Of a DNA stretch of 32,350 bases, positions 24,112 to 32,350 are shown in pieces. The translations under genes and the position numbers were made by a program. A model generated the notes under the pieces. It saw only the letters and a program-made list of their open reading frames with translations, was not told where the DNA came from and searched no databases. The DNA is from Alphaproteobacteria bacterium (GTDB lineage Bacteria; Pseudomonadota; Alphaproteobacteria; GCA-2731375), in the NCBI GenBank assembly GCA_029936195.1, contig JAPYUH010000021.1:1-32350 (forward strand), read 5' to 3'. The stretch's first letter is position 1. Every line of letters starts with the position of its first letter.

Positions 24112-25868
24112 TCAGGCCGGCAATCCGGCCTTTAGCAAGGATTGGCGGTGGTGGTCCCTATCGGCCTCGTGCATGTAGTGCAGGGTGCCGAGGTGCGCTT
24201 CAATCGTGAAACCCGGGTCCTGCCTCTGCACGGCCTCCCGGTGCCTTTCCGCGCGGTTGTCATCACCTAGGTAGGCGTAGGCGGCGGCGAGGGCGGCATT
24301 TATACCGACATCGGGTTGATTGACATGGCGGAATGCCTCAACAGCTTCGTCATAGCGGCGGGCCACGAAATAGGCGCGTCCCAGATGGCCCCAGAACCGC
24401 TCCGGGTGATAGGGGTTTAGGCGCATGGCTTTCAATATCCACTCGATGCCCTCTTCGGCCTGTCCCATCCAGGTCAGATTTTCACCTTGCTGGACGACAA
24501 TCAGGTCGTCATTGGGGTTCAGTTCCATGGCCCGTTTTTGATGATATTCAGCCTGATCGAAATCCCCGTGGAAAACTTGCTAGGCGGCCAGTATTCGGTG
24601 CACGTCGCTGTCGTTGTCGTCCAGGGCCTGGGCCGCGCTCAACTCTTCCTGCATGGCCTTCAAGGCGGCAGCCGGATCTTCGGCGGCGCTAAGGGCAATG
24701 CTTTGGCCTAAAGCACAAGCCTTCCAGGCGTGCCATGGGCATATTGGGGATCCAGTTCGATAGCCCGGTCCATCATTTCCTGGGCCCGAATATTGTCATC
24801 CGGCGTGCTGCGGTGGTGCAGACGCTTGCCGGCTAGGACGCATTCATAGGCCGCCATGCTTTCCGTCGGCTTGCGTTCCGCCCGCTCTTGGGCCGCCGCT
24901 TCCACCCGGCCGGGGAGGATTGAAACAATGGCCTGGGTCAATTCATCCTGGATTTCGAAGATATCTTCCAAATCCCGGTCATTGCGTTCGGCCCAGATGC
25001 GCTGGTCGGTCTCCGCGTCAATAAGCTGAACGGTCAGGCGGATGCGATTGCCGGCTTTGCGCACGCTGCCTTCAACCACGTATTGCACGTCCAATTCCTT
25101 GGCAACATCGGGAATATTTATGTCCTTGCCCTTGAAAGTGAAGGCGGAGGTCCGCGAAATCACCAATAAATCATTGAAGCGGGATAGTTCGGTCAGGATG
25201 TCTTCGGTTATGCCGTCCGTGAAGAAGTCCTGCTCCTCATCACGGCTCATATTGACGAAGGGCAGAACGGCGATTGACGGCTTTTTGTGACCGGCGCCGG
25301 GGGCGGCGGTTTTTTTGGCCCTTGCCCTTGGTGCCGCGCCATCGGCCTGCCAGCCCCAAACCCGAATGGGACGGGCAATATTCTTGACCTCGCGCTCGCC
25401 CAGGTCGCTGAATGATTGTTCAAGTTTGTCACGAACCTGATTGTAGGCATCATCTGAAATGCAGACTCCGTTCGGTTCGGCAAGCATCTGCAGACGGGCG
25501 GCGATATTGACGCCGTCGCCGTAAATATCGCCCTCTTCGACGATGATATCGCCCAGATTTACCCCGACGCGGAAGATCAGGCGTTCGATCTCCGGCACCT
25601 CCAGATTGCGTTTATGGACGGCCTCTTGAACCTCGATGGCATTGCGCACCGCCTCGACGATGGAGGGGTGTTAGATTAACAAGCCATCGCCCATGGTCTC
25701 GACCACCGTACCGTGGCGCAGCTTCAGGCCCGGGTCGATGATTTCAGTACGAATGGCTTTCAATTCGGCCGGGGTGGCCTCTTCATTGCGCTCCATCAAA
25801 CGGCTATAGCCAACCACGTCCGCCGATAAAATGGCGGCCAGTTTGCGCACTGTGGTTACGTTGGCCAT
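24112..25868 (-). pseudogene. adenylate/guanylate cyclase-TPR protein, multiply disrupted
   Basis: Reads as a class III nucleotide cyclase fused to a TolB-like/TPR region: MANVTTVRKLAAILSADVVGYSRLM, GDGLL and GDIYGDGVNIAARL (cyclase core), then KKPSIAVLPFVNMSRDEEQDFFTDGI, then C-terminal TPR-like helices with AIELDPQYAH and AMRLNPYHPERFW. Three lesions break it. A TAA at 25671-25673 follows MGDGLLI where family members continue with E-F, and the same frame resumes at once. A frameshift at about 24725-24740 (after DPQYAH) leads into another frame reading WKACALGQSIALSAAED. A TAG at 24580-24582 falls where LAAYQVF is expected. The stops are UAA and UAG, so selenocysteine readthrough does not apply. 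It lies downstream of xthA on the same strand. Confidence 0.88.
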
Positions 25869-25901
25869 GATAACGAGACTAACAGCAATGCCGGGGAAAG
25901 G

Positions 25902-26690
25902 CTATTGAGCGGACCCGATCGCGGGCTCGATCTCGCAGATAACCGGGGTGTGGTCCGATGGGCGTTCTTTGCCCCGCGGCGTACGGTCGATCTCCACCGT
26001 GCCCAGACGGTCGGCGGCCTGCGGGCTCAACAAAAAATGATCGATCCGCACGCCGTTGTCTTTTTGCCAGGCGCCGCGCTGATAATCCCAATAGCTGTAG
26101 GCGGAGACATCAGGGTGGCGGGCGCGAAACGCTTCCGTCAGGCCGAGATACTGCAATTGCCGCCAACGCGCCCGGCTTTCTGGCAGGCATAATGCATCCG
26201 TGGCGAAACCTGGGGGATCAAAGCAATCCCGGTCCTCGGGAATAATGTTGTAATCGCCGCCCAGTACGGTGACGTCTTCATACGTCAGAAGCTCACGGGC
26301 ATGGGCGATCAGGCGGTCCATCCAGGCCAGCTTGTAGGGATATTTATCGCTGTCCGTGGGGTTGCCGTTGGGCAGGTAGATGGAGGCGAGGCGAACCGTA
26401 TCCACCGTTGCCTCGATATAGCGGGCCTGCTCGTCACTGTCATCGCCAGGCAAGCCGCGCTGGACATCCTCGATGGGCCGCTTGGCCAGGATCGCCACGC
26501 CGTTGTAGGTCTTTTGACCGTGGGTCTCCACATTGTAGCCCAGGTCTTCGATGGCCTCGCGGGGAAATGCCTCGTCCGTGACCTTCAGTTCCTGCAACAG
26601 AGCGACATCCGGTTGGGCCTGTTCAAGCCATTCGGTGACGCGGGGCAACCGCGCCTTGATGGAATTGACGTTCCAGGTGGCGATTTTCAA
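25902..26690 (-). CDS. xthA: exodeoxyribonuclease III (AP endonuclease)
   Basis: A DNA repair nuclease cutting 5' of abasic sites and degrading 3' ends, 262 residues, the usual size. Motifs of the EEP/Mg-dependent phosphodiesterase fold are all present: WNVNSIKAR, LLQELK with metal-binding Glu34, SIYLPNGNP, GDYNI, RIDHFLLS and PSDHTPV with the catalytic His. The start is TTG at 26690 (TTG-AAA-ATC-GCC), six bases after the erpA stop, so it is co-transcribed with erpA. No fault is seen in the gene. Confidence 0.97.
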   Translation of the reverse strand: MKIATWNVNSIKARLPRVTEWLEQAQPDVALLQELKVTDEAFPREAIEDLGYNVETHGQKTYNGVAILAKRPIEDVQRGLPGDDSDEQARYIEATVDTVRLASIYLPNGNPTDSDKYPYKLAWMDRLIAHARELLTYEDVTVLGGDYNIIPEDRDCFDPPGFATDALCLPESRARWRQLQYLGLTEAFRARHPDVSAYSYWDYQRGAWQKDNGVRIDHFLLSPQAADRLGTVEIDRTPRGKERPSDHTPVICEIEPAIGSAQ

Positions 26691-26696
26691 AGTAAT

Positions 26697-27038
26697 TTAG
26701 ACAGCAAAGGAAGTGCCGCAACCGCAGGCCGACGACGCGTTGGGATTCTCGATCTTGAAGGCCGCCGCCATCAGGTCTTCCACGTAATCGATTTTCGAGC
26801 CACCGAGAAACTGCAGCGAGGTTTCATCGATCAGCACCGTGACGTCGTCATGCTCGATCACCAAATCATCATCATTGATCTGGGTGTCGAAGCGGAAGCC
26901 ATAGCTGAAGCCGGAGCAGCCGCCGCCCTGCACCTCGATACGCAGTTTCGCGTCCGCGCCTTCCTGTTGTTTCAGGAATGCGATGCGCGCAACGGCGTCG
27001 CTGGTGATAGTCACTGTTGATTGAGCGCTTTCAGACAT
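26697..27038 (-). CDS. erpA: iron-sulfur cluster insertion protein ErpA (A-type carrier)
   Basis: An A-type Fe-S carrier of 113 residues delivering clusters to apoproteins. The three conserved cysteines are Cys41 (GGGCSGF), Cys105 and Cys107 (SACGCGTSF). The length and the KIENPNASSACGCG ending fit ErpA/IscA. The ATG is at 27038, with GGAG about 13 bases upstream. It heads a - strand unit with xthA and is divergent from dgt. The ErpA-versus-IscA choice is based on the neighbourhood (next to xthA and dgt) and on the absence of isc/suf genes here. Confidence 0.93.
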   Translation of the reverse strand: MSESAQSTVTITSDAVARIAFLKQQEGADAKLRIEVQGGGCSGFSYGFRFDTQINDDDLVIEHDDVTVLIDETSLQFLGGSKIDYVEDLMAAAFKIENPNASSACGCGTSFAV

Positions 27039-27136
27039 CGATAAATCATATCTCCATTTAATTAACTGAATGTAAGGTCAAGGGCGGAAAAGTCAATTAC
27101 TTCCCCGCGACCATGAATGGGTTTAGGTTGCCGGCC

Positions 27137-28303
27137 ATGGCCCATGTCCCGCATCTTGCACCTTACGCCTCCCATCCGGAACAAAGCCGGGGGCGGTTGC
27201 ATGATGAGCCCGAAAGCCTGACCCGTACGGCGTTTCAGCGGGACCGGGACCGGATTATCCATTCCGCCGCCTTTCGCCGCCTGCAATACAAAACCCAGGT
27301 CTTTGTCTATCACGAAGGCGATCACTATCGCACGCGGCTGACCCATTCCCTGGAAGTAGCGCAGATCGCCCGCTCCATTTGCCGCGCCCTGGGCCTGAAC
27401 GAGGATCTGGCGGAGGCCTTGGCCCTGGCCCATGATCTGGGCCACACGCCGTTCGGCCATGCGGGCGAGGAGGTATTGGATGAGCTGATGCGGCCTCATG
27501 GCGGCTTCGATCATAATGCACAGGCCCTGCGCGTCATTACCTTGCTGGAACACCGCTATGCGGATTTTCCCGGCTTGAACCTGACCTGGGAAAGCCTCGA
27601 AGGCACGGTGAAGCATAACGGCCCGGTGCTTGACGATCCGCTGCCCCGGGCCACCGCGGAGTACATCGCCGGTCACGATCTGGAACTTTCCACGTATGCC
27701 GGTCCGGAAGCCCAGGTTGCGGCCCTGGCGGACGACATCGCCTACGACAACCATGACATCGATGACGGATTGCGGGCTGAACTGTTCCCTGCCGATGATC
27801 TGGCCCAGGTGCCCCTGGTGGCGCCCGTGTTGGCGGAGCTGCGGGAGCGTTATCCGGACCTCGGCCGGGAGCAGTTGGCCCATGAAACCGTGCGCCGCCT
27901 CATCGGTGCCATGGTCGACGACGTGATCATGGAAAGCCGGGCCCGGCTGGATGCGGGCGGTGCCGCCAAAGTCGAGGATATTCGCCATTTGGGGCGGGCG
28001 GTCGTCGCCTTTTCCCCGGCGATGGAAGGGCGTCAAAAGGTCTTGAAGCAGTTTCTTTATAGGCAGATGTACCGCCACCCGCGGGTCAACTGGATGACCG
28101 AGAAAGCCGGACGGGTTGTCAGGGATTTGTTCGGGCTGTATACGGCCCAACCAGAGCATTTGCCGCGCCAGCGCGGCGGCCCAAACGCCGATACACCCCG
28201 GCGGGTGGCTGATTTCATTGCCGGCATGACCGACCGTTTCGCCCTGGAAGAACACAAACGCCATTTCGGCGAGAAGACCGAAGAAATAGAGTCCCCACGA
28301 TGA
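27137..28303 (+). CDS. dgt: deoxyguanosinetriphosphate triphosphohydrolase-like protein (HD domain)
   Basis: A dNTP triphosphohydrolase of 388 residues, splitting dNTPs to nucleoside and triphosphate to control nucleotide pools. The HD metal site is visible: [16 protein letters not shown] (first His), [18 protein letters not shown] (His-Asp pair), and the later [14 protein letters not shown] Asp. [33 protein letters not shown] is the conserved N-terminal block. ATG 27137 ([11 protein letters not shown]) is preferred on protein similarity; ATG 27113 in the same frame is the alternative. The TGA overlaps the argS ATG (ATGA at 28300-28303), so the two are coupled. Confidence 0.95.
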   Translation: MAHVPHLAPYASHPEQSRGRLHDEPESLTRTAFQRDRDRIIHSAAFRRLQYKTQVFVYHEGDHYRTRLTHSLEVAQIARSICRALGLNEDLAEALALAHDLGHTPFGHAGEEVLDELMRPHGGFDHNAQALRVITLLEHRYADFPGLNLTWESLEGTVKHNGPVLDDPLPRATAEYIAGHDLELSTYAGPEAQVAALADDIAYDNHDIDDGLRAELFPADDLAQVPLVAPVLAELRERYPDLGREQLAHETVRRLIGAMVDDVIMESRARLDAGGAAKVEDIRHLGRAVVAFSPAMEGRQKVLKQFLYRQMYRHPRVNWMTEKAGRVVRDLFGLYTAQPEHLPRQRGGPNADTPRRVADFIAGMTDRFALEEHKRHFGEKTEEIESPR

Positions 28304-30063
28304 ACCAATTTGCGAACCCCTATGCCTATATCCGCGAACAGGTGATCGCCGCCATCGCCGCCCTGGCCGAACAGGGCGTGCTGCCGGGTGATATGGATTT
28401 TGCCAACCTGGCGGTGGAGGCGCCGCGCGACCCCAGCCATGGCGACGTGGCCACCAACGCCGCCCTGGTGTTGACCAAACAGGCGCGCATGAAACCGCGC
28501 GATATTGCCGAACCCCTGGCCGCCCGTTTGGCCGATTTGGCCGATGTCACGGCGGTTGATATCGCCGGCCCCGGCTTCATCAATCTGCGCCTGTCCGACG
28601 CCTTCTGGCGCGCCCGTCTGGGTGATGTGTTGACCGCCGGACCGGCGTATGGGGATTCAAAAGCGGCGAATGGCGCCAAGATCAATGTTGAATATGTCTC
28701 CGCCAACCCAACCGGTCCCCTGCACGTGGGTCATGTGCGCGGTGCCGTCTATGGCGATGTTCTGGCCAATCTGTTGGCCAAGGTGGGTTACGCGGTTTGC
28801 AAGGAATATTACATCAACGATGCCGGCGCCCAGGTGGACGTGCTGGCCCGTTCCGTGCATCTGCGCTATCGCGAGGCCTTGGGGGAGGAGATTGGCGCCA
28901 TTCCCGAGGGGATGTATCCCGGCGACTATCTGGTGCCCGTGGCCCGGGCCATTGCCGAACGGGATGGTGATAAATGGCGTGAACTGGCCGAGGCGGACTG
29001 GCTGGCCGACTTCAGGAGAATTTCCGTCGATGCCATGATGGATTTGGTGCGCGCCGATCTGGCCAGCCTGGGTATCGAACAAGAGGTATTTTTTTCCGAG
29101 GAAGGCTTGCATTTGAAGGGCGGCATTGATCGCGGCGTGGCCAGTCTGGCCGACAAGGGATTGATCTATACCGGCGTGTTGGAGCCCCCCAAGGGCAAGA
29201 TGCCCGAAGATTGGGAGCCCCGGCCCCAGACCCTGTTCAAGGCCAGCGAATTTGGCGATGACGTGGACCGGCCGTTACAGAAATCGGACGGCGCCTGGAC
29301 CTATTTCGCCGCCGACGTCGCCTATCATTACGACAAGCTGCAACGGGGCTATTTGCAGATGGTCGATGTCTTGGGTGCCGATCATGGGGGTTATGTCAAA
29401 CGCTTGAATGCGGTCGTCAAGGCCTTGTCGGGCGGGGAGGGCACCCTGGATGTGCGCTTGTGCCAGATGGTGCGGTTGTTGCGCGGTGGCGAAGTAGTGG
29501 TGATGTCCAAGCGGGCCGGCAATTTTGTCACCTTGCGGGAACTGGTCGATGAAGTTGGCCGGGACGTGGTCCGCTTCATGATGCTGACGCGCAAGAACGA
29601 TGCGCCCTTGGATTTTGATTTCGATGCGGCTGCGGAACAATCCAAGGACAATCCCGTTTTCTATGTGCAATACGCCCATGCCCGTATTTGCTCGGTGCTG
29701 CGCCGGGTGGGCGAAGAGCTGCCTGATCTTGACCTGCACGCCGAAAACCTGGCCCAGGCCGATTTCTCCCGCCTGACTGATTCGGCGGAAATGGACCTGA
29801 TCAAGCAAATGGCTGCCTGGCCACGGGCCGTGGACATCGCCGCTCAAGCAAGGGAGCCTCATCGAATAGCGTTTTATTTGAATGAGTTAGCGTCGTCTTT
29901 TCATGCGCTTTGGAACAAAGGTAACGCGGAGCCCAACCTGCGCTTTATTATAGGGTCCGACCAGGCCGTAACCCAGGCGCGGCTGGCCCTGATCCAGGGC
30001 GTGGCCTTCGTGTTGGCCTCGGGCCTGGAAGTAATGGGCGTGAAGCCGGCTGAATCCATGTAG
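28300..30063 (+). CDS. argS: arginyl-tRNA synthetase
   Basis: A class I aminoacyl-tRNA synthetase of 587 residues, charging tRNA-Arg. The N-terminal Arg_tRNA_synt_N domain is followed by the HIGH motif as HVGH (142-145, in [18 protein letters not shown]), the KMSKS-like loop MSKRAGNF (from 402) and the C-terminal DALR anticodon-binding domain ([16 protein letters not shown]). It is translationally coupled to dgt. The segment around 29850-29930 uses AT-richer codons than the rest of the gene, though the protein motif there is normal. Confidence 0.98.
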   Translation: MNQFANPYAYIREQVIAAIAALAEQGVLPGDMDFANLAVEAPRDPSHGDVATNAALVLTKQARMKPRDIAEPLAARLADLADVTAVDIAGPGFINLRLSDAFWRARLGDVLTAGPAYGDSKAANGAKINVEYVSANPTGPLHVGHVRGAVYGDVLANLLAKVGYAVCKEYYINDAGAQVDVLARSVHLRYREALGEEIGAIPEGMYPGDYLVPVARAIAERDGDKWRELAEADWLADFRRISVDAMMDLVRADLASLGIEQEVFFSEEGLHLKGGIDRGVASLADKGLIYTGVLEPPKGKMPEDWEPRPQTLFKASEFGDDVDRPLQKSDGAWTYFAADVAYHYDKLQRGYLQMVDVLGADHGGYVKRLNAVVKALSGGEGTLDVRLCQMVRLLRGGEVVVMSKRAGNFVTLRELVDEVGRDVVRFMMLTRKNDAPLDFDFDAAAEQSKDNPVFYVQYAHARICSVLRRVGEELPDLDLHAENLAQADFSRLTDSAEMDLIKQMAAWPRAVDIAAQAREPHRIAFYLNELASSFHALWNKGNAEPNLRFIIGSDQAVTQARLALIQGVAFVLASGLEVMGVKPAESM

Positions 30064-30129
30064 ATCTATGTAGATCCATGTGGCCCGGGTCAGCCGCTAA
30101 GATATTATTTGCCGAGGGAAGGATCCTCC

Positions 30130-31263
30130 ATGTCTGTTGCCGAACCGGAGCCGAATTTGCCGGAAGATGATGGCGGTTCCGGCGGCAATAGTGGTGGCGG
30201 TGGTGACGGCAGTGGTGGCGGCCTGGCGCAATGGGGCCGCCTGGGCGGTATTGCCGCCGCGTCGGCCATGGCGGTAGTCTTTGCCGTTGCCGCCTGGTAT
30301 GCCCTGCAGCGCCCCGACCTTGCCGCGCCGACCACGGTCGAAGTGCCCTTGGTCAAGGCCGAACCGGGCCCGGTAAAGGAAAAGCCAAAGGATCCCGGCG
30401 GCCTGAAGATCCCCAATCAGGACAAACTGGTCTACGAACGCATCACTCCGAAAGCCCAGGCTCCCGTAAAGGAGAAACTGGCGCCCGCCCCGGAGGAACC
30501 CATTGTCAAGGTGGCCGAGGCCCGCAATGTATTGCCAAAGGAAACGCCAAAGATAGCGCCAAAGCCGGCGGTCCCCAAACCCGGGCCGAAGGCGGATGTC
30601 GGCGTCATGAAACCGGTGGAAATGCCGAAAGCGGAAGCGAAACCGGACCCAATACCGCCGCCCTCCGTCAAGCCCCCCGTCAAGTCCGCAGTCCAACTCC
30701 CGGAAGCGCCCAAGGCAGTCCAAAAAGTGACAGCCGCGCCAAGGCAAGCTCCAAAGCTATCGGCAAAACAATCAGTCGCGAAATCCAGTGTCGCCCCCGG
30801 CGCCGAGAGCCTGCTGCCGGCCGGCAAGCCCGTCACGCCAGGGGCACCAGAGAAAGTAGCGGAGAACGTGGCCGAAAAAGCAGTTGTGAAAGCACCTGCG
30901 AAAGCGCCTGAAACAAAGGCCGTAATGACGGCTCCAGTGGTCAAGAAATTGCCAAAAGTGATGCCGCCGAAAGATAAGTCGGCGGCGGCGGCCAAGGTAT
31001 CCAGGCCCAGCTACCGCATCCAGTTTGCCTCTTATCGAACGGCGGCCAAGGCCAAGGCGGCCTGGGCCAAGATAATGAAAGCCCACGGCGCCATTGTCGA
31101 TGGTCTGCCACCCCACACGCAGCGGGCGGACCTGGGCCAGCGCGGTGTTTATTTCCGGGTTCAGGCGGGCAATTTCAAGACCGCCGGGGCCGCCAGGCTG
31201 ATCTGCGTCAAGTTGAAGGCGAAACGCCAGGACTGCATCATTGTCGTGCCCAAGAAAAAATAG
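30130..31263 (+). CDS. SPOR-domain, single-pass inner-membrane protein
   Basis: 377 residues. A Gly-rich acidic N-terminus is followed by one membrane helix (about 37-59, IAAASAMAVVFAVAAWYAL), a long Pro/Lys/Ala-rich periplasmic linker (about 65-290) and a C-terminal SPOR domain (about 293-374, SYRIQFASYRTAAKAKAAW ... YFRVQAGNFKTAGAARLICVKLK). SPOR domains bind denuded glycan strands at division septa, so this is probably a divisome or cell-envelope protein like FtsN/DedD. The ATG at 30130 is supported by GGGAAGGA just upstream; the frame is open to a TTG at 30109. It lies between argS and nagZ, a typical alphaproteobacterial order. Confidence 0.93.
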   Translation: MSVAEPEPNLPEDDGGSGGNSGGGGDGSGGGLAQWGRLGGIAAASAMAVVFAVAAWYALQRPDLAAPTTVEVPLVKAEPGPVKEKPKDPGGLKIPNQDKLVYERITPKAQAPVKEKLAPAPEEPIVKVAEARNVLPKETPKIAPKPAVPKPGPKADVGVMKPVEMPKAEAKPDPIPPPSVKPPVKSAVQLPEAPKAVQKVTAAPRQAPKLSAKQSVAKSSVAPGAESLLPAGKPVTPGAPEKVAENVAEKAVVKAPAKAPETKAVMTAPVVKKLPKVMPPKDKSAAAAKVSRPSYRIQFASYRTAAKAKAAWAKIMKAHGAIVDGLPPHTQRADLGQRGVYFRVQAGNFKTAGAARLICVKLKAKRQDCIIVVPKKK

Positions 31264-31276
31264 CATCGCCTAGGCC

Positions 31277-32281
31277 ATGGTATCGCGCGCGCCCATGGCC
31301 GCCGTGTTTGGCTGCGCCGGACCTGAATTGTCCCAAGACGAGGCGGCATTCTTCCGCGATTGCGATCCCTTGGGCTTTATCCTGTTCGCGCGCAATTGCC
31401 GGTCTCGTGGACAAATCCGCCGCCTGACCGGCGCACTGCGCCAGGCCGTGGGCCGAGCGGACGCACCGATCCTGATGGACCACGAAGGCGGCCGCGTCCA
31501 ACGCCTGCCCAACCCGCCTTGGCGCAAGGTTCCCGCCCCCGCCGTGTTGGGCATCCTGCCCTGCGAAGACGCCGTGGCGGCGGCGCGGCTGAATGGACGG
31601 CTCATGGCGATGGAGTTGCTGGATCTGGGCGTGGACGTCAATTGCGTGCCCTGTCTGGATGTCAATGACCCCGCCGGCCACCAGGTCATCGGCGACCGTG
31701 CTTATTCGAGCGATCCGTCCGTGGTAGCCAAACTGGGCCGCGCCCAGGCCGACGGCATGCTCGCGGGCGGCTTGTTGCCGGTCATCAAACACCTGCCGGG
31801 CCATGGCCGGGCCGGGGTGGACAGCCATCTCGAACTGCCCGTGGTGACCGCCAGCCGGCGGGAGCTTTCGGAGACGGATTTCAAACCCTTCAAGGATCTG
31901 GCCGACTTACCCCTTGGAATGACCGGCCATGTGCTGTTTACCGAGCTCGACCCATCCCGCCCAGCGACCCTTTCCAAGACCATCATCGTGCAATTCATCC
32001 GCCAATGGATCGGCTTTGACGGCCTGCTGTTCACGGACGATCTATCCATGCAGGCCCTGGGCGGCGAGATCGGGCAGCGTGCCGCCCGTGCCCTTGAAGC
32101 AGGCTGCGACATCGCCCTCCATTGCAACGGCAAGGCGGGGGAAATGCATGCCGTGGCGTCCGCCTGTGCCGCGCTGTCTGGCCCGGCTCAAGATCGGTGG
32201 CAACGGGCCCTTGCCGCCCGCCTTCCGCCCGACCCGGATGCCTACGAGGATCTCCGCGCCAGGTTTGAAGGGTTGATCTAG
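31277..32281 (+). CDS. nagZ: beta-N-acetylhexosaminidase (glycoside hydrolase family 3)
   Basis: A GH3 enzyme of 334 residues that releases N-acetylglucosamine from muropeptides in cell-wall recycling. ILMDHEGGRVQRL (substrate loop), KHLPGHG at 171-177 with the acid/base His, and FTDDLSMQAL with catalytic Asp254 are intact; the protein is cytoplasmic, with no signal peptide. The ATG at 31277 is 13 bp after the SPOR gene stop, so they probably form one transcript. The size and order fit alphaproteobacterial nagZ, although scpA, which often follows, is not seen on this strand. Confidence 0.96.
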   Translation: MVSRAPMAAVFGCAGPELSQDEAAFFRDCDPLGFILFARNCRSRGQIRRLTGALRQAVGRADAPILMDHEGGRVQRLPNPPWRKVPAPAVLGILPCEDAVAAARLNGRLMAMELLDLGVDVNCVPCLDVNDPAGHQVIGDRAYSSDPSVVAKLGRAQADGMLAGGLLPVIKHLPGHGRAGVDSHLELPVVTASRRELSETDFKPFKDLADLPLGMTGHVLFTELDPSRPATLSKTIIVQFIRQWIGFDGLLFTDDLSMQALGGEIGQRAARALEAGCDIALHCNGKAGEMHAVASACAALSGPAQDRWQRALAARLPPDPDAYEDLRARFEGLI

Positions 32282-32288
32282 CCCATAT

Positions 32289-32350
32289 TCAATATTCATC
32301 GAATGGCCGGGCCGCCCGCTCCCCCTGCACGTCCACCCACAGGGTACCAT
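32289..32350 (-). CDS. C-terminal end of an unidentified gene (runs off the window)
   Basis: On the - strand the last 62 bases read as an open frame ending in LWVDVQGERAARPFDEY and TGA at 32289-32291, with G/C at most third codon positions. The + strand in the same stretch has no convincing start. Only about 19 codons are visible, so no family can be named. It would converge on nagZ with a 7-bp gap, in keeping with the other tight convergent pairs here. Confidence 0.45.
   Translation of the reverse strand, partial: GTLWVDVQGERAARPFDEY

Noticed and set aside
25671-25673. Stop in the cyclase gene as a recoded (selenocysteine or pyrrolysine) codon
   Set aside because: The codon is TAA, and the gene also has a frameshift and a TAG; recoding does not explain all three, whereas decay does.

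Overview
The window is dense, GC-rich proteobacterial DNA. It is most likely from an alphaproteobacterium of the Rhodospirillales type: the housekeeping block erpA / xthA / dgt-argS-SPOR protein-nagZ and the gene families around it point that way, although no rRNA or other marker gene is present to prove it. No tRNA, rRNA, CRISPR array, IS element or prophage was seen, and no gene-free stretch exceeds 300 bases.

Layout. (1) 1-5584: a PanE/ApbA-like reductase with a damaged N-terminus, a convergent SDR, then a four-gene + strand operon: enoyl-CoA hydratase, GST, ACAD10/11-like acyl-CoA dehydrogenase, and an AhpD-like protein whose reading frame crosses an in-frame UGA. (2) 5581-12420: DUF1330-like protein (-), acyl-CoA synthetase, cyclohexanone-monooxygenase-type Baeyer-Villiger enzyme, amidohydrolase-2 protein, a palindromic repeat and an N-acyl-D-amino-acid deacylase-type amidohydrolase. 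(3) 12519-14289 (-): MarR regulator with an EmrA-like membrane fusion protein that has no transporter partner here. (4) 14402-19207: SDR, MtnA isomerase, class II aldolase-SDR fusion and a convergent PfkB kinase, together resembling 5-deoxy/methylthio-pentose salvage by a DHAP-shunt route. (5) 19242-24111: a small unknown protein, three acyl-CoA dehydrogenases, a strong terminator and a phytanoyl-CoA dioxygenase-like protein. (6) 24112-27038 (-): a multiply broken adenylate cyclase-TPR pseudogene, xthA and erpA. (7) 27137-32281 (+): dgt, argS, SPOR protein, nagZ, then the end of an unidentified - strand gene.

Most notable is 4502-5584, which I read as one selenoprotein gene. The two open halves are in the same frame, separated only by a UGA at 5234-5236. 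Sec245 falls exactly on the second redox position of the AhpD signature (E-x11-C-x-x-U-x-x-x-H). A stem-loop 24 nt beyond the UGA fits the bacterial SECIS rules. Standard gene calling would truncate it and report two unrelated fragments.

Much of the rest (four acyl-CoA dehydrogenases, hydratase, CoA ligase, BVMO, SDRs, PhyH, amidohydrolases) looks like a catabolic neighbourhood for alicyclic or branched carbon compounds; the substrate cannot be named from sequence. Gene packing is extreme: three convergent gene pairs share their stop codons on opposite strands.
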